From positions 17,115-81,114 of the forward strand of contig JACJXV010000014.1 of assembly GCA_020636445.1 (NCBI GenBank): 64,000 bases of DNA, in the 5' to 3' direction. The position numbers were made by a program, and so were the translations under genes. The notes under the pieces were generated by a model, which saw only the letters and a program-made list of their open reading frames with translations, did not search any database and was not told the origin of the DNA. This document shows positions 34,284-43,170 of the stretch, in pieces (position 1 is the stretch's first letter; the number at the start of each line of letters is the position of its first letter). The stretch is from Lewinellaceae bacterium. Its GTDB lineage: Bacteria > Bacteroidota > Bacteroidia > Chitinophagales > Saprospiraceae.

Positions 34284-35402
34284 CTATTCCACCCATAATT
34301 TCATCCCGCCATAGCTCAGTTGGGCGCGAATCATCGGCGCACTCTTGTCACCGGAATAGCCACGCACTTCCTGGCTGGTGGATTTACTGATATTGTGGGT
34401 AACGGATAAGCTCTTGGGGTAATTAATGCCGGCATAGGAAGCCATGGCTTCCAAGGCGTAAGGAACCCCGGGTGCTACCCGAACTTTCACGTCGGTATAG
34501 CGCCCATTGATGGTAGCTTCCGAGAAGCCTTTATCTAAACGGATATTCGCGGAACCGTAAACCAGATCCAGTGTAGCCCGCCCAGTGACATTGTTGGCCT
34601 GTACTTGTGAATACTTGCCACTAACTTCACAGGTACGCACAGAACTGATGGTAAAATTGTCATACATCCCGGCGTTCTTAAAGTCCCGGATCGCGCCCAG
34701 TTTGTAGTTGTCATAGCGGCTGGTACACGTCACATCTGTGGCTTTGTTGACCATCACCTGGGTGTACTTGGTATTTAGCGTCAGGTTGGTCGCCTGATCA
34801 ATCGTCAGGTTGGAATAACTTACCTCGGTTGTTAAGTCCTCGGCTTTGGCAATGGTTCCATTCCCGTACCCAAAGAGGAGTGAAGAATTCGGTCCAATAC
34901 CTTCCAACTTGAAATTGACGTATTTAACATCCAGGCTGGCTTTGCCTGTCATCGCAGCCACGTACAAATCACCATAGCGGTGATCAACCTTCAGCTGATT
35001 TGATGCGGGCAGATAAACTTCATAGTTAATGCTGTAATCATTTTTTACATCAGAACTAACCGTCCAGGGCCAGCGGCTCTTCTGTGGTTCGATAACCGTC
35101 TCGGCCCTAACGTAATCACTCTGGTTGCTGAACTGCACATTAATGCGGTCAAAGTCCCGTTGGGCATTCGACTCACTGCTGGCGTTCACCACAATATTCA
35201 CCGTAATTTTGACCTTGTTGCTCGACCAGGTCTTCACATCGATTTTCCCGTATTTGTTGATCAGCTCGGTAGTACCGGTAGCTGTGATCGGAAATTCTTT
35301 CCGAATGGTTTTGGTAAATTCCTGGCGCACATGGGCGTTTCCCGGCAGTGCAAGTATCCCTACCAGGGCTACTGCGAATAATGTTTTATATGCGAACTGC
35401 AT
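34284..35402 (-). CDS. DUF4097-like secreted beta-helix protein
   Basis: A 372-residue exported protein counting from ATG 35402, which gives a signal peptide ending GNAH. An upstream in-frame ATG at 35510 is inside the anti-sigma gene and is not favoured. The mature part is made of regular short strands (KIDVKTWSSNKVKITVNI, DVKYVNFKLEGIG, TTEVSYSNLTIDQATNL), a DUF4097-type right-handed beta solenoid. It overlaps the anti-sigma gene by 17 bases and is the last of the sigma/anti-sigma unit, so it is probably a target or effector of that envelope-stress-like system. Confidence 0.8.
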   Translation of the reverse strand: MQFAYKTLFAVALVGILALPGNAHVRQEFTKTIRKEFPITATGTTELINKYGKIDVKTWSSNKVKITVNIVVNASSESNAQRDFDRINVQFSNQSDYVRAETVIEPQKSRWPWTVSSDVKNDYSINYEVYLPASNQLKVDHRYGDLYVAAMTGKASLDVKYVNFKLEGIGPNSSLLFGYGNGTIAKAEDLTTEVSYSNLTIDQATNLTLNTKYTQVMVNKATDVTCTSRYDNYKLGAIRDFKNAGMYDNFTISSVRTCEVSGKYSQVQANNVTGRATLDLVYGSANIRLDKGFSEATINGRYTDVKVRVAPGVPYALEAMASYAGINYPKSLSVTHNISKSTSQEVRGYSGDKSAPMIRAQLSYGGMKLWVE

Positions 35403-35940
35403 TATCGGTTGGTTTAATGAAATCAGTCGCCGGCTGAGCCCCCTGCATACGCTTAAGTACACGCTCGAGGATGGCCGCCTTCGTCTGATAGTTGAGAATG
35501 AGATTATCAATAATTTCCTGTTCCCTCCCTTTGGGGGCTTTTTCCAATTCTGCTTTCAGCTCATCCATCACCTGATCTACCTGATTAAGGTCGGTAAGCA
35601 CCGCATCGTCGGTCTGGTAGCTGGTCAGCTGTTGCAGTTGTTGATCAATCTTTTGTTGGTAAAAACGTTCTGTTTCAAAATATTCCGGGGCAACCTGCTC
35701 CAGAATAGCCGTAGCCTGGTTCTGTTGCTGTTGCGTGAGGTAACTCCCGGCCAGTCCCCCAGCGAATAGCAGCAGCATTACAGCTGCGGCCATTTGCAGG
35801 CGGTGACGCCAGGTAAGTTTCCGCACCTGCGGCTCCGCTAAACGCCGGTCGATATCAGCCCAGACCTTCAGTCCGGGAGTGGCATCGTCGAACGCTGCGC
35901 GGTTGTCCAGAATAAATTTTTCCAAAGAATCCTTTTGCAT
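35386..35940 (-). CDS. Putative anti-sigma factor, single-pass
   Basis: A 184-residue membrane protein in the classical anti-sigma position: 23 bases after the sigma gene. A cytoplasmic N-terminal helix region (1-45) is followed by one membrane segment (about 49-67) and a long periplasmic coiled-coil (about 75-175) with many Gln and Glu. No zinc-binding HxxxCxxC motif is seen. It probably holds the ECF sigma factor at the membrane. Function is inferred from context. Confidence 0.75.
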   Translation of the reverse strand: MQKDSLEKFILDNRAAFDDATPGLKVWADIDRRLAEPQVRKLTWRHRLQMAAAVMLLLFAGGLAGSYLTQQQQNQATAILEQVAPEYFETERFYQQKIDQQLQQLTSYQTDDAVLTDLNQVDQVMDELKAELEKAPKGREQEIIDNLILNYQTKAAILERVLKRMQGAQPATDFIKPTDNAVRI

Positions 35941-35963
35941 AGCTATTCAATCAATCTGTGATC

Positions 35964-36527
35964 TTAAAATGAGGAAGCTGAATATTGTCCACCAATAATT
36001 TCCCGCAGCTTCTTTTTTGCCCGACTGTACTGTGATTTCGAAGTTGCCTCCGTAATCCCTAAAATTTCACCTATTTCCTGATGATCATACCCTTCCATTA
36101 AATAAAGCGTAAAAACCACCCGGTAGCCATCCGGCAATTCAAAAAGCGCTTTTTTGATTAGTTCAACACTGATTCCGTTCGCATCGGCGCCGGCGCCAGC
36201 TTCGTGATCATCGTGAACCTCTCCGTGGCGATCGTTAAGTTCTTCAAACTGAAGGCGGCGGCGCTTCAAAAAATTAATGCAGTTGTTAATCACAATGCGC
36301 TTAATCCAGGAGCCTACCGAAGCTTCGAACTTAAAAGTGTGCATCTTCATGAACACATCCACAAAAGCGTTCTGCAGAACGTCTTCTGCATCAAACTCAT
36401 CTTTCAGCATACGCAAACACACGTTATACATCGCCTTGGAGTACAGGCGATATAATTCAAACTGAGCCTGCCGGTTCCCTTGCTGACATTGCTCAACAAT
36501 ATCCCGGTGCGTGTTTGCGTGATCCAA
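35964..36527 (-). CDS. ECF RNA polymerase sigma factor
   Basis: A 187-residue sigma-70 factor of the ECF type. Region 2 has DAEDVLQNAFVDVFMKM and SWIKRIVINNCINFLKRRR; region 4 has GYDHQEIGEILGITEATSKSQYSRAKKKL-type helices (only the order is given). An acidic, Asp/Glu-rich linker separates them. It is followed by a putative anti-sigma gene and a DUF4097-like gene. Confidence 0.93.
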   Translation of the reverse strand: MDHANTHRDIVEQCQQGNRQAQFELYRLYSKAMYNVCLRMLKDEFDAEDVLQNAFVDVFMKMHTFKFEASVGSWIKRIVINNCINFLKRRRLQFEELNDRHGEVHDDHEAGAGADANGISVELIKKALFELPDGYRVVFTLYLMEGYDHQEIGEILGITEATSKSQYSRAKKKLREIIGGQYSASSF

Positions 36528-36651
36528 TCTTACGAGCTTATAGGTGACAGTCGGGCGATTTTGGTTTTATCGTTTTCCGGGAAGTAGCGACAATACCGCA
36601 ATCATCCATAGTGACACCAAGTGTTAAAAAACGTTGCACGAAAAATAAAAA

Positions 36652-37719
36652 TTATTTTCCCGGGTTCTGCAATCTTGCCAGACCTTCCCGGGCATCCTGG
36701 TAATCAGGGGCTAAGCGCAGGGCCTGTTCATAATCGCGGCGCGCTTGTTCTTTGTTACCCATAATCTCAGCAGCCACCCCCCGGTAATAATACCCTTCGA
36801 TGAATACAGGGTTGGTCTCCAGGGCCACTTGAAACTGTTTATATGCCTGGGGAATGGAGTCCAGGTCAAGGTACAACAGCCCGGCATTAAAATAGGCATC
36901 GGTATACTGGGGGTCGAGCGCACTTATTTCCCGGAACAGCGCCAGCGATTCCGCCAGTTTATTCTGGCTTTGCAAATAAAAAGCCTTGGCGTGCATCACC
37001 TGAATATTCCCCGGGCTAATCCGCAGGGCGCTGTCGAAATAACGCGCAGCAATGGGATTGCCCAGTGCCGCCTGCAGTTGCCCGAGGTTTATCCAGCCGT
37101 CAATCAACTTGGGATCGTTCTCTACGGCCGTTTGAAAACTATTAATGGCCCGGGCCGTATCCCCCATTTCCTTGAAGTTCATCCCAAACATAAAATACCC
37201 TTCGGCATTCTGTGGATCCAGCCGAAAAACGCGATCGATCGTTTTCAGCGACGCCTCGTGCTGCTGCAAAATCAACTGAAACTCACTTAACTTGAGCAGC
37301 GTGAGGATGCGGTCAGGGAATCGCTCAGCAGCCCGCTCCATCGTTCGGAGTGCTTCACGCGACTTAAAATAATCGAGATAGACATCCGCCAGCAAATGCA
37401 GGTATTCCGCATGCGTAGAATCAAGTTGCCAGGCCTGCTGTAAATCGGCTATGGCTTCGTCATAACTTTCGCGATCGTAAAATGCCTGCGCCCGGGCATA
37501 GTATAAATCACTGCGCCGGGGATTAGCCGCCAGCTCCGCGGATAGTTGTGCAATTTCCGGCGAGATCACCATCGCCGCCCCTTCCGGAGCCTTGTCTTTA
37601 TTCTCTTGCTGTCGGCAACCTGACCCAAGCAGCATTATTCCCAGCCCAAGGCCTGATAAAAGCAAAAAAGAACGCACTAAGGCCAGGGTTTGGATGTTTA
37701 AAAAAGGGTACTTTATCAT
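36652..37719 (-). CDS. TPR lipoprotein
   Basis: A 355-residue lipoprotein with a signal peptide ending in the lipobox LGSGC (cysteine at about 35). TPR units fill the mature part, for example SYDEAIADLQQAWQLDSTH, ALRTMERAAERFPDR and KEQARRDYEQALRLAPDYQ. It probably acts as a scaffold on the membrane. It is transcribed upstream of the sigma gene on the same strand but with a 125-base gap; linkage is not proven. It is divergent from the T9SS gene at 37842. Confidence 0.88.
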   Translation of the reverse strand: MIKYPFLNIQTLALVRSFLLLSGLGLGIMLLGSGCRQQENKDKAPEGAAMVISPEIAQLSAELAANPRRSDLYYARAQAFYDRESYDEAIADLQQAWQLDSTHAEYLHLLADVYLDYFKSREALRTMERAAERFPDRILTLLKLSEFQLILQQHEASLKTIDRVFRLDPQNAEGYFMFGMNFKEMGDTARAINSFQTAVENDPKLIDGWINLGQLQAALGNPIAARYFDSALRISPGNIQVMHAKAFYLQSQNKLAESLALFREISALDPQYTDAYFNAGLLYLDLDSIPQAYKQFQVALETNPVFIEGYYYRGVAAEIMGNKEQARRDYEQALRLAPDYQDAREGLARLQNPGK

Positions 37720-37841
37720 CTGTTTATTAGTAATTAATTGCAGTAGCTCAGCCGAAGTACGGTTACTTGCGTATTAACTGGCAACTTGCCAGGTGCTACG
37801 CTGCCCGACAACCCTGTTCAGCATCTGCAAAATAGGTTGCC

Positions 37842-39506
37842 ATGATCAACTCTCCAAAGGAACGCCGCGTCCTTTCCCCTATTGCCTTGATGATTATCTT
37901 CCTGCTGATCGGCCTGGTTCCCGGAAAAGCCCAGCAATGGCAGTGGCTAAGCACCCTGGGGGGAGTCAGTGCCGAAACCCTCGACGCACTGGCACCGGCA
38001 CCAAACGATGGCTGGTGGCTGGGGGGCAGCTGGTTGGATCGGCTGCCTCTTCCCGACACCAGCCTGGTTAGCCGGGGTGAAGCAGATGTGTTTGTCATCC
38101 ACCGGGCGGCTGATGGCCAGCTCACCCCCATCCTGACCCTGGGTGGCCCCGACGACGAGTATCTCCGCGCACTAGTCCCTGGTCCTGATGGCGATTTCTT
38201 CATCGCCGGCACTTTTTGGCGGGAAATGAACTACCCCGGCGGGACCCTCCGCAGCTCCACCAATCCACGCGCAGCTTTTCTGATGCGTTGCTCACCAACG
38301 GGTACCGTTCATTGGGCGCAAACACTGGAAGGAGGCTCCCGCAAAGAGGTTACCGACTTGCTGTGGATGCCCGACCACCAACAGCTATTCCTGAGTGGTT
38401 ACTTTGCGGATAGCCTGTTGCTTACCGGTACCGACCAGCGCTGGACAGCCCGCGGCAGCAGCGATGCCTTCTTGATGGATTTCAATCCTGATGATGGATC
38501 GCTCATTCAGGCGGCTACCTGGGGTGAAGCCGGCGATAGCCGCCCGGTAACCCTGCAGCTATCTCCCACCGGACAGCTGGTTGTTGCGGGACAGTACAAC
38601 GAACGGCTTCCCCTCGGTGACACCACACTTATTGCCAATACCCGCGACTGGGATGTATTTCTTGCCACCCTCGATGCCTCCACCCTGGAGGTACAATGGG
38701 CTCGCCGGGCCGGCGGGGTATTTGAAGAAACTGTCGCCGATATGGTCCTTGATCCGCTAACCGGCGATATCTTTTGTACGGGATCCCTGGTGGGCGTTAT
38801 GCGCCTCGACAGTATTACCAGTATCCAGAGCCAGGATGGTAATGCCGATATTTTCCTCATCAGCTACACCCCCGGGGGGCAGCTGCGCTGGGGTCGAGCT
38901 CTAAGTGGCAACAGCGTACAAACCGCATCATCGCTCGCGCTAACCGCCGAGGGTGACCTTTTTCTTAGTGGCTTCCTCCTGGGCGACCTGCAAATGGATG
39001 CCTTCCGGCTGGATGCCGGCACTTCCCTCCTGGGTTTCCTGGCCGAAATAGACCCTGGCTCCGGGCAGGCTACCCGCCTGGATGCCCTGGGCCTTCCTGG
39101 CGTCTGCCTGCCCCAGGTAATGCAACCGGCTCCCAACGGAGCCATCCTCCTGGGAGGTGCTTTTACGGGACCCGGTCAATTGCCTCCCCTGCAACTCCCC
39201 ACCACCCAGGGGTACGACCTGTTCCTGGCTTATTTTGGAGCCCCCGTTACCGCGCTGCGAGACCACCTTAACTCAGCCAACGCCTGGCAAGTGTTCCCTA
39301 ATCCGGCGACCGATTACCTGCACCTCAGAATTCAGGGCCAGGCCGACTGGGTTCGGCTATGGGATGCGCAGGGTAGGGAGGTAGCTTCCTGGCCTTATAC
39401 ACCTACGCTGTCATTGCCGCCGTTGCCCACTGGGGTTTACCGTCTGGGAGTCATAACAGGTAATCGCCTGATTGCTGTTTTACCGGTGGTGATTGCTATC
39501 CGGTAA
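37842..39506 (+). CDS. T9SS type A sorting domain protein, beta-propeller
   Basis: A 554-residue secreted protein: signal peptide (about 8-29, ending GKAQ), a series of blades of the SBBP type (GGPDDEYLRALVPGPDGDF, GTFWREMNYPGG, WDVFLATLDASTLEVQWARR), and a C-terminal type IX secretion sorting domain from about 470 (AWQVFPNPATDYLHLRI, ending with a basic residue). It is exported through the outer membrane and cleaved. The repeat pattern fits a surface beta-propeller. Its sugar or protein partner is unknown. The codon bias is GC-rich. Confidence 0.9.
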   Translation: MINSPKERRVLSPIALMIIFLLIGLVPGKAQQWQWLSTLGGVSAETLDALAPAPNDGWWLGGSWLDRLPLPDTSLVSRGEADVFVIHRAADGQLTPILTLGGPDDEYLRALVPGPDGDFFIAGTFWREMNYPGGTLRSSTNPRAAFLMRCSPTGTVHWAQTLEGGSRKEVTDLLWMPDHQQLFLSGYFADSLLLTGTDQRWTARGSSDAFLMDFNPDDGSLIQAATWGEAGDSRPVTLQLSPTGQLVVAGQYNERLPLGDTTLIANTRDWDVFLATLDASTLEVQWARRAGGVFEETVADMVLDPLTGDIFCTGSLVGVMRLDSITSIQSQDGNADIFLISYTPGGQLRWGRALSGNSVQTASSLALTAEGDLFLSGFLLGDLQMDAFRLDAGTSLLGFLAEIDPGSGQATRLDALGLPGVCLPQVMQPAPNGAILLGGAFTGPGQLPPLQLPTTQGYDLFLAYFGAPVTALRDHLNSANAWQVFPNPATDYLHLRIQGQADWVRLWDAQGREVASWPYTPTLSLPPLPTGVYRLGVITGNRLIAVLPVVIAIR

Positions 39507-39599
39507 TCCGTACCCCCTGGGACCCGTGCGGAACGCGATGCATCACCTCCCCACTACTCATGAACCTCATCCCAAAACCAACCCGCTTGCCAAATTTTT

Positions 39600-39619
39600 A
39601 ACCAATGCGTTGGTTTTTG
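39600..39619 (+). terminator. Short terminator after the T9SS gene
   Basis: Arms AACCAA (39600-39605) and TTGGTT (39610-39615) are followed by a run of T. It lies 94 bases after the stop, so it is a modest candidate. Confidence 0.5.
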
Positions 39620-39815
39620 TCCTGATGTAAGTCCCTTTGAGTTAGCAATACCCATCGATCATCCGGTTAAATTGTCCTTTTTCGCCTAGCCCTCTTTCGC
39701 TTTATTCCAAAAAAAATTATTTTACAGACGAATCCTACCTCGTGTAACACCCTGCTCCCGTTGTAGTACTTGCTCCGGGGCATTTTTTTATTGTTTCCCC
39801 CAAAAAACAGGATTC

Positions 39816-40037
39816 ATGGCGTTACCAACCCCATTCCCCAAAACCAAACGCGAGTTGGCTACTTTGCTCCATTGTAGCTACAGCACTATGAAACGACGGC
39901 TCCAGGAGCTACCCTTTACCGTCCCACGCGGGCACTTGAGTCGGGCCATGGTGCGCCGAATTTTGATTGCCCTCGAAGAAGATGAGCATTTCCCTGAGCT
40001 TTTTGCCGGGCCAGCCACGGAGTCGAAGCACTCCTGA
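39816..40037 (+). CDS. Small HTH DNA-binding protein
   Basis: A 73-residue basic protein. Its order KTKRELATLLHCSYSTMKRRL followed by LSRAMVRRILIAL resembles the short Bacteroidota HTH proteins whose pattern is K-ELA-YNVSYKTFKRWL followed by a second helix pair. No other domain is present. The genes on either side are unrelated. It precedes a gap of repeats and the lipoprotein cluster. Confidence 0.7.
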   Translation: MALPTPFPKTKRELATLLHCSYSTMKRRLQELPFTVPRGHLSRAMVRRILIALEEDEHFPELFAGPATESKHS

Positions 40038-40089
40038 GCACCACTATTTATTTTTTTGAGGAGAAGGTTTATTTAGGTGAAATCGAAGC

Positions 40090-40470
40090 CAATGAGCTAA
40101 CACGCTGAAACTGGTTTATACCGCTCGCGTTGCTCGCTTAGTTTATTCCGTTCGCTATCGCTCGCTCGGTTTATAAAGTTTATTTAGTGGAAGCCAATTC
40201 GCCAACAGCCAATACGCCAACAGCCAATACGTTAACACGCCAATAGCTAACGCGCTGCGCGGTTTATGCCGTTCGCTGTCGCTCACTCAGTTTATGCTGC
40301 TCGCGTTGCTCGCTCGGTTGATGGGGTTTATTTTAACTACTCACTGCTCACCGCTCACTGCTCACTCCAATGCGCCAAAACGCCAACAGCCAACTAGCCA
40401 AAACCCCTGAGCCAAAATGAGCCCAATTGAGCCAAGTTGAGCCAAAATGAGCCAAAACCCGGAAATAGTT
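40090..40470. repeat. Intergenic mosaic repeat region D
   Basis: This gap (40038-40656) has no gene up to 40656. Reverse-oriented GGTTTAT units with CGCTCGCGTTGCTCGCT and CGTTCGCTATCGCTCGCT cores occur at about 40110-40320. Direct words such as GCCAACAGCCAATAC and GCTCACTGCTCAC (40195-40370) and AATTGAGCC/AAATGAGCC (40410-40460) follow. Bases 40148-40197 are identical to the reverse complement of 57688-57737. Confidence 0.8.
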
Positions 40471-40606
40471 GGGTTTACACCCTAAAAAACAGGACAAAAA
40501 ACTTGCATTTGGACCCCCCGTAACATATTATTGTGTTATCTCCCTGGCCAGGAAGTGGCGGAACCCGAAAAGCCTGAACAGAGTAGGGACTAAACCGGAT
40601 TGAGAT

Positions 40607-40636
40607 CGTGGGGATGCGATTAATCGCATCCCCACG
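40607..40636. repeat. Perfect 30-bp palindrome
   Basis: Arms CGTGGGGATGCGATT and AATCGCATCCCCACG are perfect over 15 bases each. It lies 20 bases before the ATG of the lipoprotein at 40657, so it could also affect its mRNA leader. It belongs in shape to a family of dyads seen at 43088, 43619, 43648, 49325 and 49370. Confidence 0.9.
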
Positions 40637-40656
40637 CAACCCAAAATTTAATACCT

Positions 40657-41262
40657 ATGCAACAGCGAATACCCTTGCTTTTGCTCTTCTTGCTGATAAA
40701 CCTCACCAGCCTGCTGGCCAGTTGTAAGGACGTGTACATGGTCTATTCCGACACGTACGGCAATGTCCTCTGGACGGAGTATATGTACTCTTACTGCATA
40801 CCCGATGGTAGCCTGACTCAACCAACTTTTTCGGAGGAACCCACCGGGGGAGGGGCGGAGTATCAGTATACGACGGTGGATAGAGGTGATTGCTCAGCGG
40901 AAGGAACAATTGCAGCATTTAGCACTTTCACTCCAACCAATCCACCAATCTATCTTTGTACTACCGAAATTATTGGTAAAACATATGCTTTGGGTGGCGG
41001 TCAATGGGATGCCAGAATCTTGTTTCAATCCTCAGGACAATGTAACTCACTAACGGGAATGTATGAATTAATCTCAGACGTAGAATCCCCCACAGCTTTT
41101 CCCAGTTCAACATGGGAAAACTATGTAAGATCCCAATTCGATGGGGAAGTTCGCTATCGCTCATACCTCTATGGAAATTATGGTTGGGGCATCGAAGCTG
41201 ATACTCAATCCTTTTCTGTAGAACGGATGGATTACTTTGGATATCGAGATTGTTGGTTATAA
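40657..41262 (+). CDS. Hypothetical lipoprotein
   Basis: A 201-residue exported protein with a lipobox (LLASC, cysteine at about 23) and a soluble mature region rich in Tyr, Trp and Thr with several cysteines that may form disulfides. No domain is recognised. It is followed after 15 bases by a lipoprotein gene, and a perfect palindrome lies in its leader. The mature protein contains repeated YS and YG pairs but no clear repeats. Confidence 0.7.
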   Translation: MQQRIPLLLLFLLINLTSLLASCKDVYMVYSDTYGNVLWTEYMYSYCIPDGSLTQPTFSEEPTGGGAEYQYTTVDRGDCSAEGTIAAFSTFTPTNPPIYLCTTEIIGKTYALGGGQWDARILFQSSGQCNSLTGMYELISDVESPTAFPSSTWENYVRSQFDGEVRYRSYLYGNYGWGIEADTQSFSVERMDYFGYRDCWL

Positions 41263-41277
41263 AAAACACCTGTCATT

Positions 41278-41781
41278 ATGAAAAATAATTCATACAAACA
41301 TGCCATAATTTTCGGCATAATTATAATGTTGGCAACATCAAGCTGTCAACCAGAAAACGCCAATCACCTGCTCGGAAATGAAATTTCTCAGCAGCAAATC
41401 GATGAACAAAATCAACGATTTACCCAACTAATACGAAAACTGGAAAAAGAGGCTGGACTTGACAGTAATTCTATCAGACCTACATTTACAGATACCAATC
41501 ACAGGATATTATCTGATGAGGACTGGACACAACTCGAACAACGAATGCGCCAGGAATTCCAGGTAATTGCCCACAACAGTAAAGAAACGAATGTTAAAAA
41601 CGAACTGAACCGAATCCGAAACGAACAACTTGCAGAAGCCTGGTCAAAATGCAACAACAAAAGAGACTCTTTTGCAGTGGCTCTTAAGTTCCCCGATATT
41701 GTCTCTTTCGACGCCGCTGGTTATGAGGAACTTCGTCAACTCGGCCTCTGGCCTCCAAAAGCTAATGACCGCAAAAACTAA
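41278..41781 (+). CDS. Hypothetical lipoprotein, tandem paralog 1
   Basis: A 167-residue lipoprotein with lipobox ATSSC. The mature part is helical and charged: EISQQQIDEQNQRFTQLIRKL near the N-terminus, a central EQRMRQEF region, the block ALKFPDIVSFDAAGYEELRQL and the C-terminal LWPPKANDRK. The same order is seen in the next gene, and the 3-prime flank is also duplicated. Function is unknown; no membrane segment beyond the anchor. Base composition is AT-richer than that of its neighbours. Confidence 0.75.
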   Translation: MKNNSYKHAIIFGIIIMLATSSCQPENANHLLGNEISQQQIDEQNQRFTQLIRKLEKEAGLDSNSIRPTFTDTNHRILSDEDWTQLEQRMRQEFQVIAHNSKETNVKNELNRIRNEQLAEAWSKCNNKRDSFAVALKFPDIVSFDAAGYEELRQLGLWPPKANDRKN

Positions 41782-41807
41782 ATCAACAACCCTTAAGTGA
41801 GCGTACA

Positions 41808-41842
41808 CCCCCGGCAACGGCACTCCGTTGTCGGGGGATTTT
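41808..41842 (+). terminator. Terminator of lipoprotein paralog 1
   Basis: Arms CCCCCGGCAACGG and CCGTTGTCGGGGG form a 13-bp stem with one mismatch, and a T-rich tail follows. The flanking text CAACAACCCTTAAGTGAGCG has a near copy after the second paralog. Confidence 0.8.
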
Positions 41843-41931
41843 ATCCGCTTACCTGCCTGCTTTTGCTGGAAATAATTTACTATTAATCAACAACGTCATT
41901 TACATTCCTTTACTCCAAAACCCCAAGGCCT

Positions 41932-42429
41932 ATGCAGCCCTTCCTGACACTACTCTTTCGCTTTGCTTTGCTACTCTCCTTGCTGACTGCCTGCGCCCAG
42001 GACACTGGTATTGCCTACGGCAGCAATGAAATTTCCCCGGATAAAATACAAGAACAAAACCTAAGAATGACAGAGCTCGTTCGTAAAATTGAACAAGACT
42101 TGGGCTTGGAACCCAACTCAATAAACCTTACCATTCCGGAAACAGGACATACCTTTATTTCAGAAGAAGAATGGCTATCAACAGAGAAGCAACTCCGGGA
42201 AAGCTTTGCCGCAGAACAAGAAACGGCTAGAGCACTTGATCTTTCCAATAAACGAAATGCATATCGCCGCCGGCAACTCGATGAAGCCTACGCAAAATGC
42301 ACCACCGGACTAGAGGTACTCCGGGTAGCGCTGGATTTCCCCGATATTGTTCACCTGGGGCAGGAACAATATGACACCCTGGCCAAATACGGATATTGGC
42401 CCCCGAAAGAAGACGGGAGAAAAAAATAA
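41932..42429 (+). CDS. Hypothetical lipoprotein, tandem paralog 2
   Basis: A 165-residue lipoprotein with lipobox LLTAC. It aligns along its whole mature length with the gene at 41278: SNEISPDKIQEQNLRMTELV, EEEWLSTEKQLRESF, ALDFPDIVHLGQEQYDTLAKY and GYWPPKEDGRK. The conserved FPDIV and WPPK motifs mark a family of unknown role. Its terminator sequence has the same flank. This is a recent gene duplication with divergence. Confidence 0.8.
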   Translation: MQPFLTLLFRFALLLSLLTACAQDTGIAYGSNEISPDKIQEQNLRMTELVRKIEQDLGLEPNSINLTIPETGHTFISEEEWLSTEKQLRESFAAEQETARALDLSNKRNAYRRRQLDEAYAKCTTGLEVLRVALDFPDIVHLGQEQYDTLAKYGYWPPKEDGRKK

Positions 42430-42459
42430 GACAACAACCCTTTAGTGAGCGTACAAACA

Positions 42460-42491
42460 CCCCGGTGGCCGCAAGGCTGCCGGGGCTGGTT
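42460..42491 (+). terminator. Terminator of lipoprotein paralog 2
   Basis: Arms CCCCGGTGGCC (42460-42470) and GGCTGCCGGGG (42475-42485) around GCAA form a stem with one mismatch, then a T-rich tail. The upstream flank ACAACAACCCTTTAGTGAGC is a near copy of the one after paralog 1. Confidence 0.75.
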
Positions 42492-42589
42492 TATACCCCA
42501 ACACCCCCTTTGCACAGCTCAACACCTTTACCCGAAGTATTCATCTATTCGAATTACACCATTCTCTCACTGATTCAATTAATATCACC

Positions 42590-42991
42590 ATGAATAGCTT
42601 CATCCTCCTCATCGTTTTCATGAACCTGGGCATCATTGCTGGCTCCATTATGGAAAAAAGAGCCGTCAGGGCTCTCCGTCCCAACGAAAAAAGTGCCTGG
42701 AAGTCGATTAACGCCAAAGTACTTCCCTGGGGTATTTTGGCAGCAGGAGGGCTGCTCGTAGCCTTAGCCGGAAACATTTTTCGGGGTATCTTCACTCAAA
42801 CCCACTTGCTAATCCTCATGCTCTTAGTGGTTGTGTTTGTGATAGCCTTGCGCCTGTTCATGTTTCGGGAATTTAAAAAACGGGATTTCCCTCCAGATTT
42901 TGTCAGGGCCTCTTCCCTCGCTGGCTTATGCCAACTAGCGGCTTTGATCATCGGAGCTGGGGGAATAATTTATTTAGCACTCCCAAAATAA
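42590..42991 (+). CDS. Hypothetical membrane protein
   Basis: A 133-residue membrane protein with four hydrophobic segments (about 1-20, 45-64, 72-92, 108-130). A basic loop (residues about 95-105, MFREFKKRDFP) separates the third and fourth. No motif is recognised. It is not close enough to the lipoprotein gene to be surely an operon. Confidence 0.65.
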   Translation: MNSFILLIVFMNLGIIAGSIMEKRAVRALRPNEKSAWKSINAKVLPWGILAAGGLLVALAGNIFRGIFTQTHLLILMLLVVVFVIALRLFMFREFKKRDFPPDFVRASSLAGLCQLAALIIGAGGIIYLALPK

Positions 42992-43087
42992 CGTGGTCGC
43001 CGACAACCCCAAAGACACCTCTGCTAAACAACCATAATCCATATCATACGTTATGCCAAAGGTGCATTTTCTTATCCCATAAGGTAA

Positions 43088-43107
43088 GGACGCGCTGCAG
43101 CGCGTCC
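43088..43107. repeat. Perfect 20-bp palindrome
   Basis: GGACGCGCTGCAGCGCGTCC reads the same on both strands. It lies between the membrane-protein gene and the MG2/plug gene and follows GTAA. Similar dyads are seen inside the next gene and at 40607 and 49325. Confidence 0.88.
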
Positions 43108-43170
43108 CAAGTCGTCCCAATTCCCAAATTATGCGAATGGATGCAATTAGCATCCCAAAACCAAAAGACC

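Noticed and set aside
40195..40460. CRISPR array
   Set aside because: The repeated words are short, irregularly spaced and without unique equal-length spacers; no cas genes are near.
42928..43170. 81-codon N-terminal extension of the MG2/plug protein
   Set aside because: It overlaps the end of the membrane-protein gene, crosses a palindrome and lacks a signal peptide, whereas ATG 43171 starts one.
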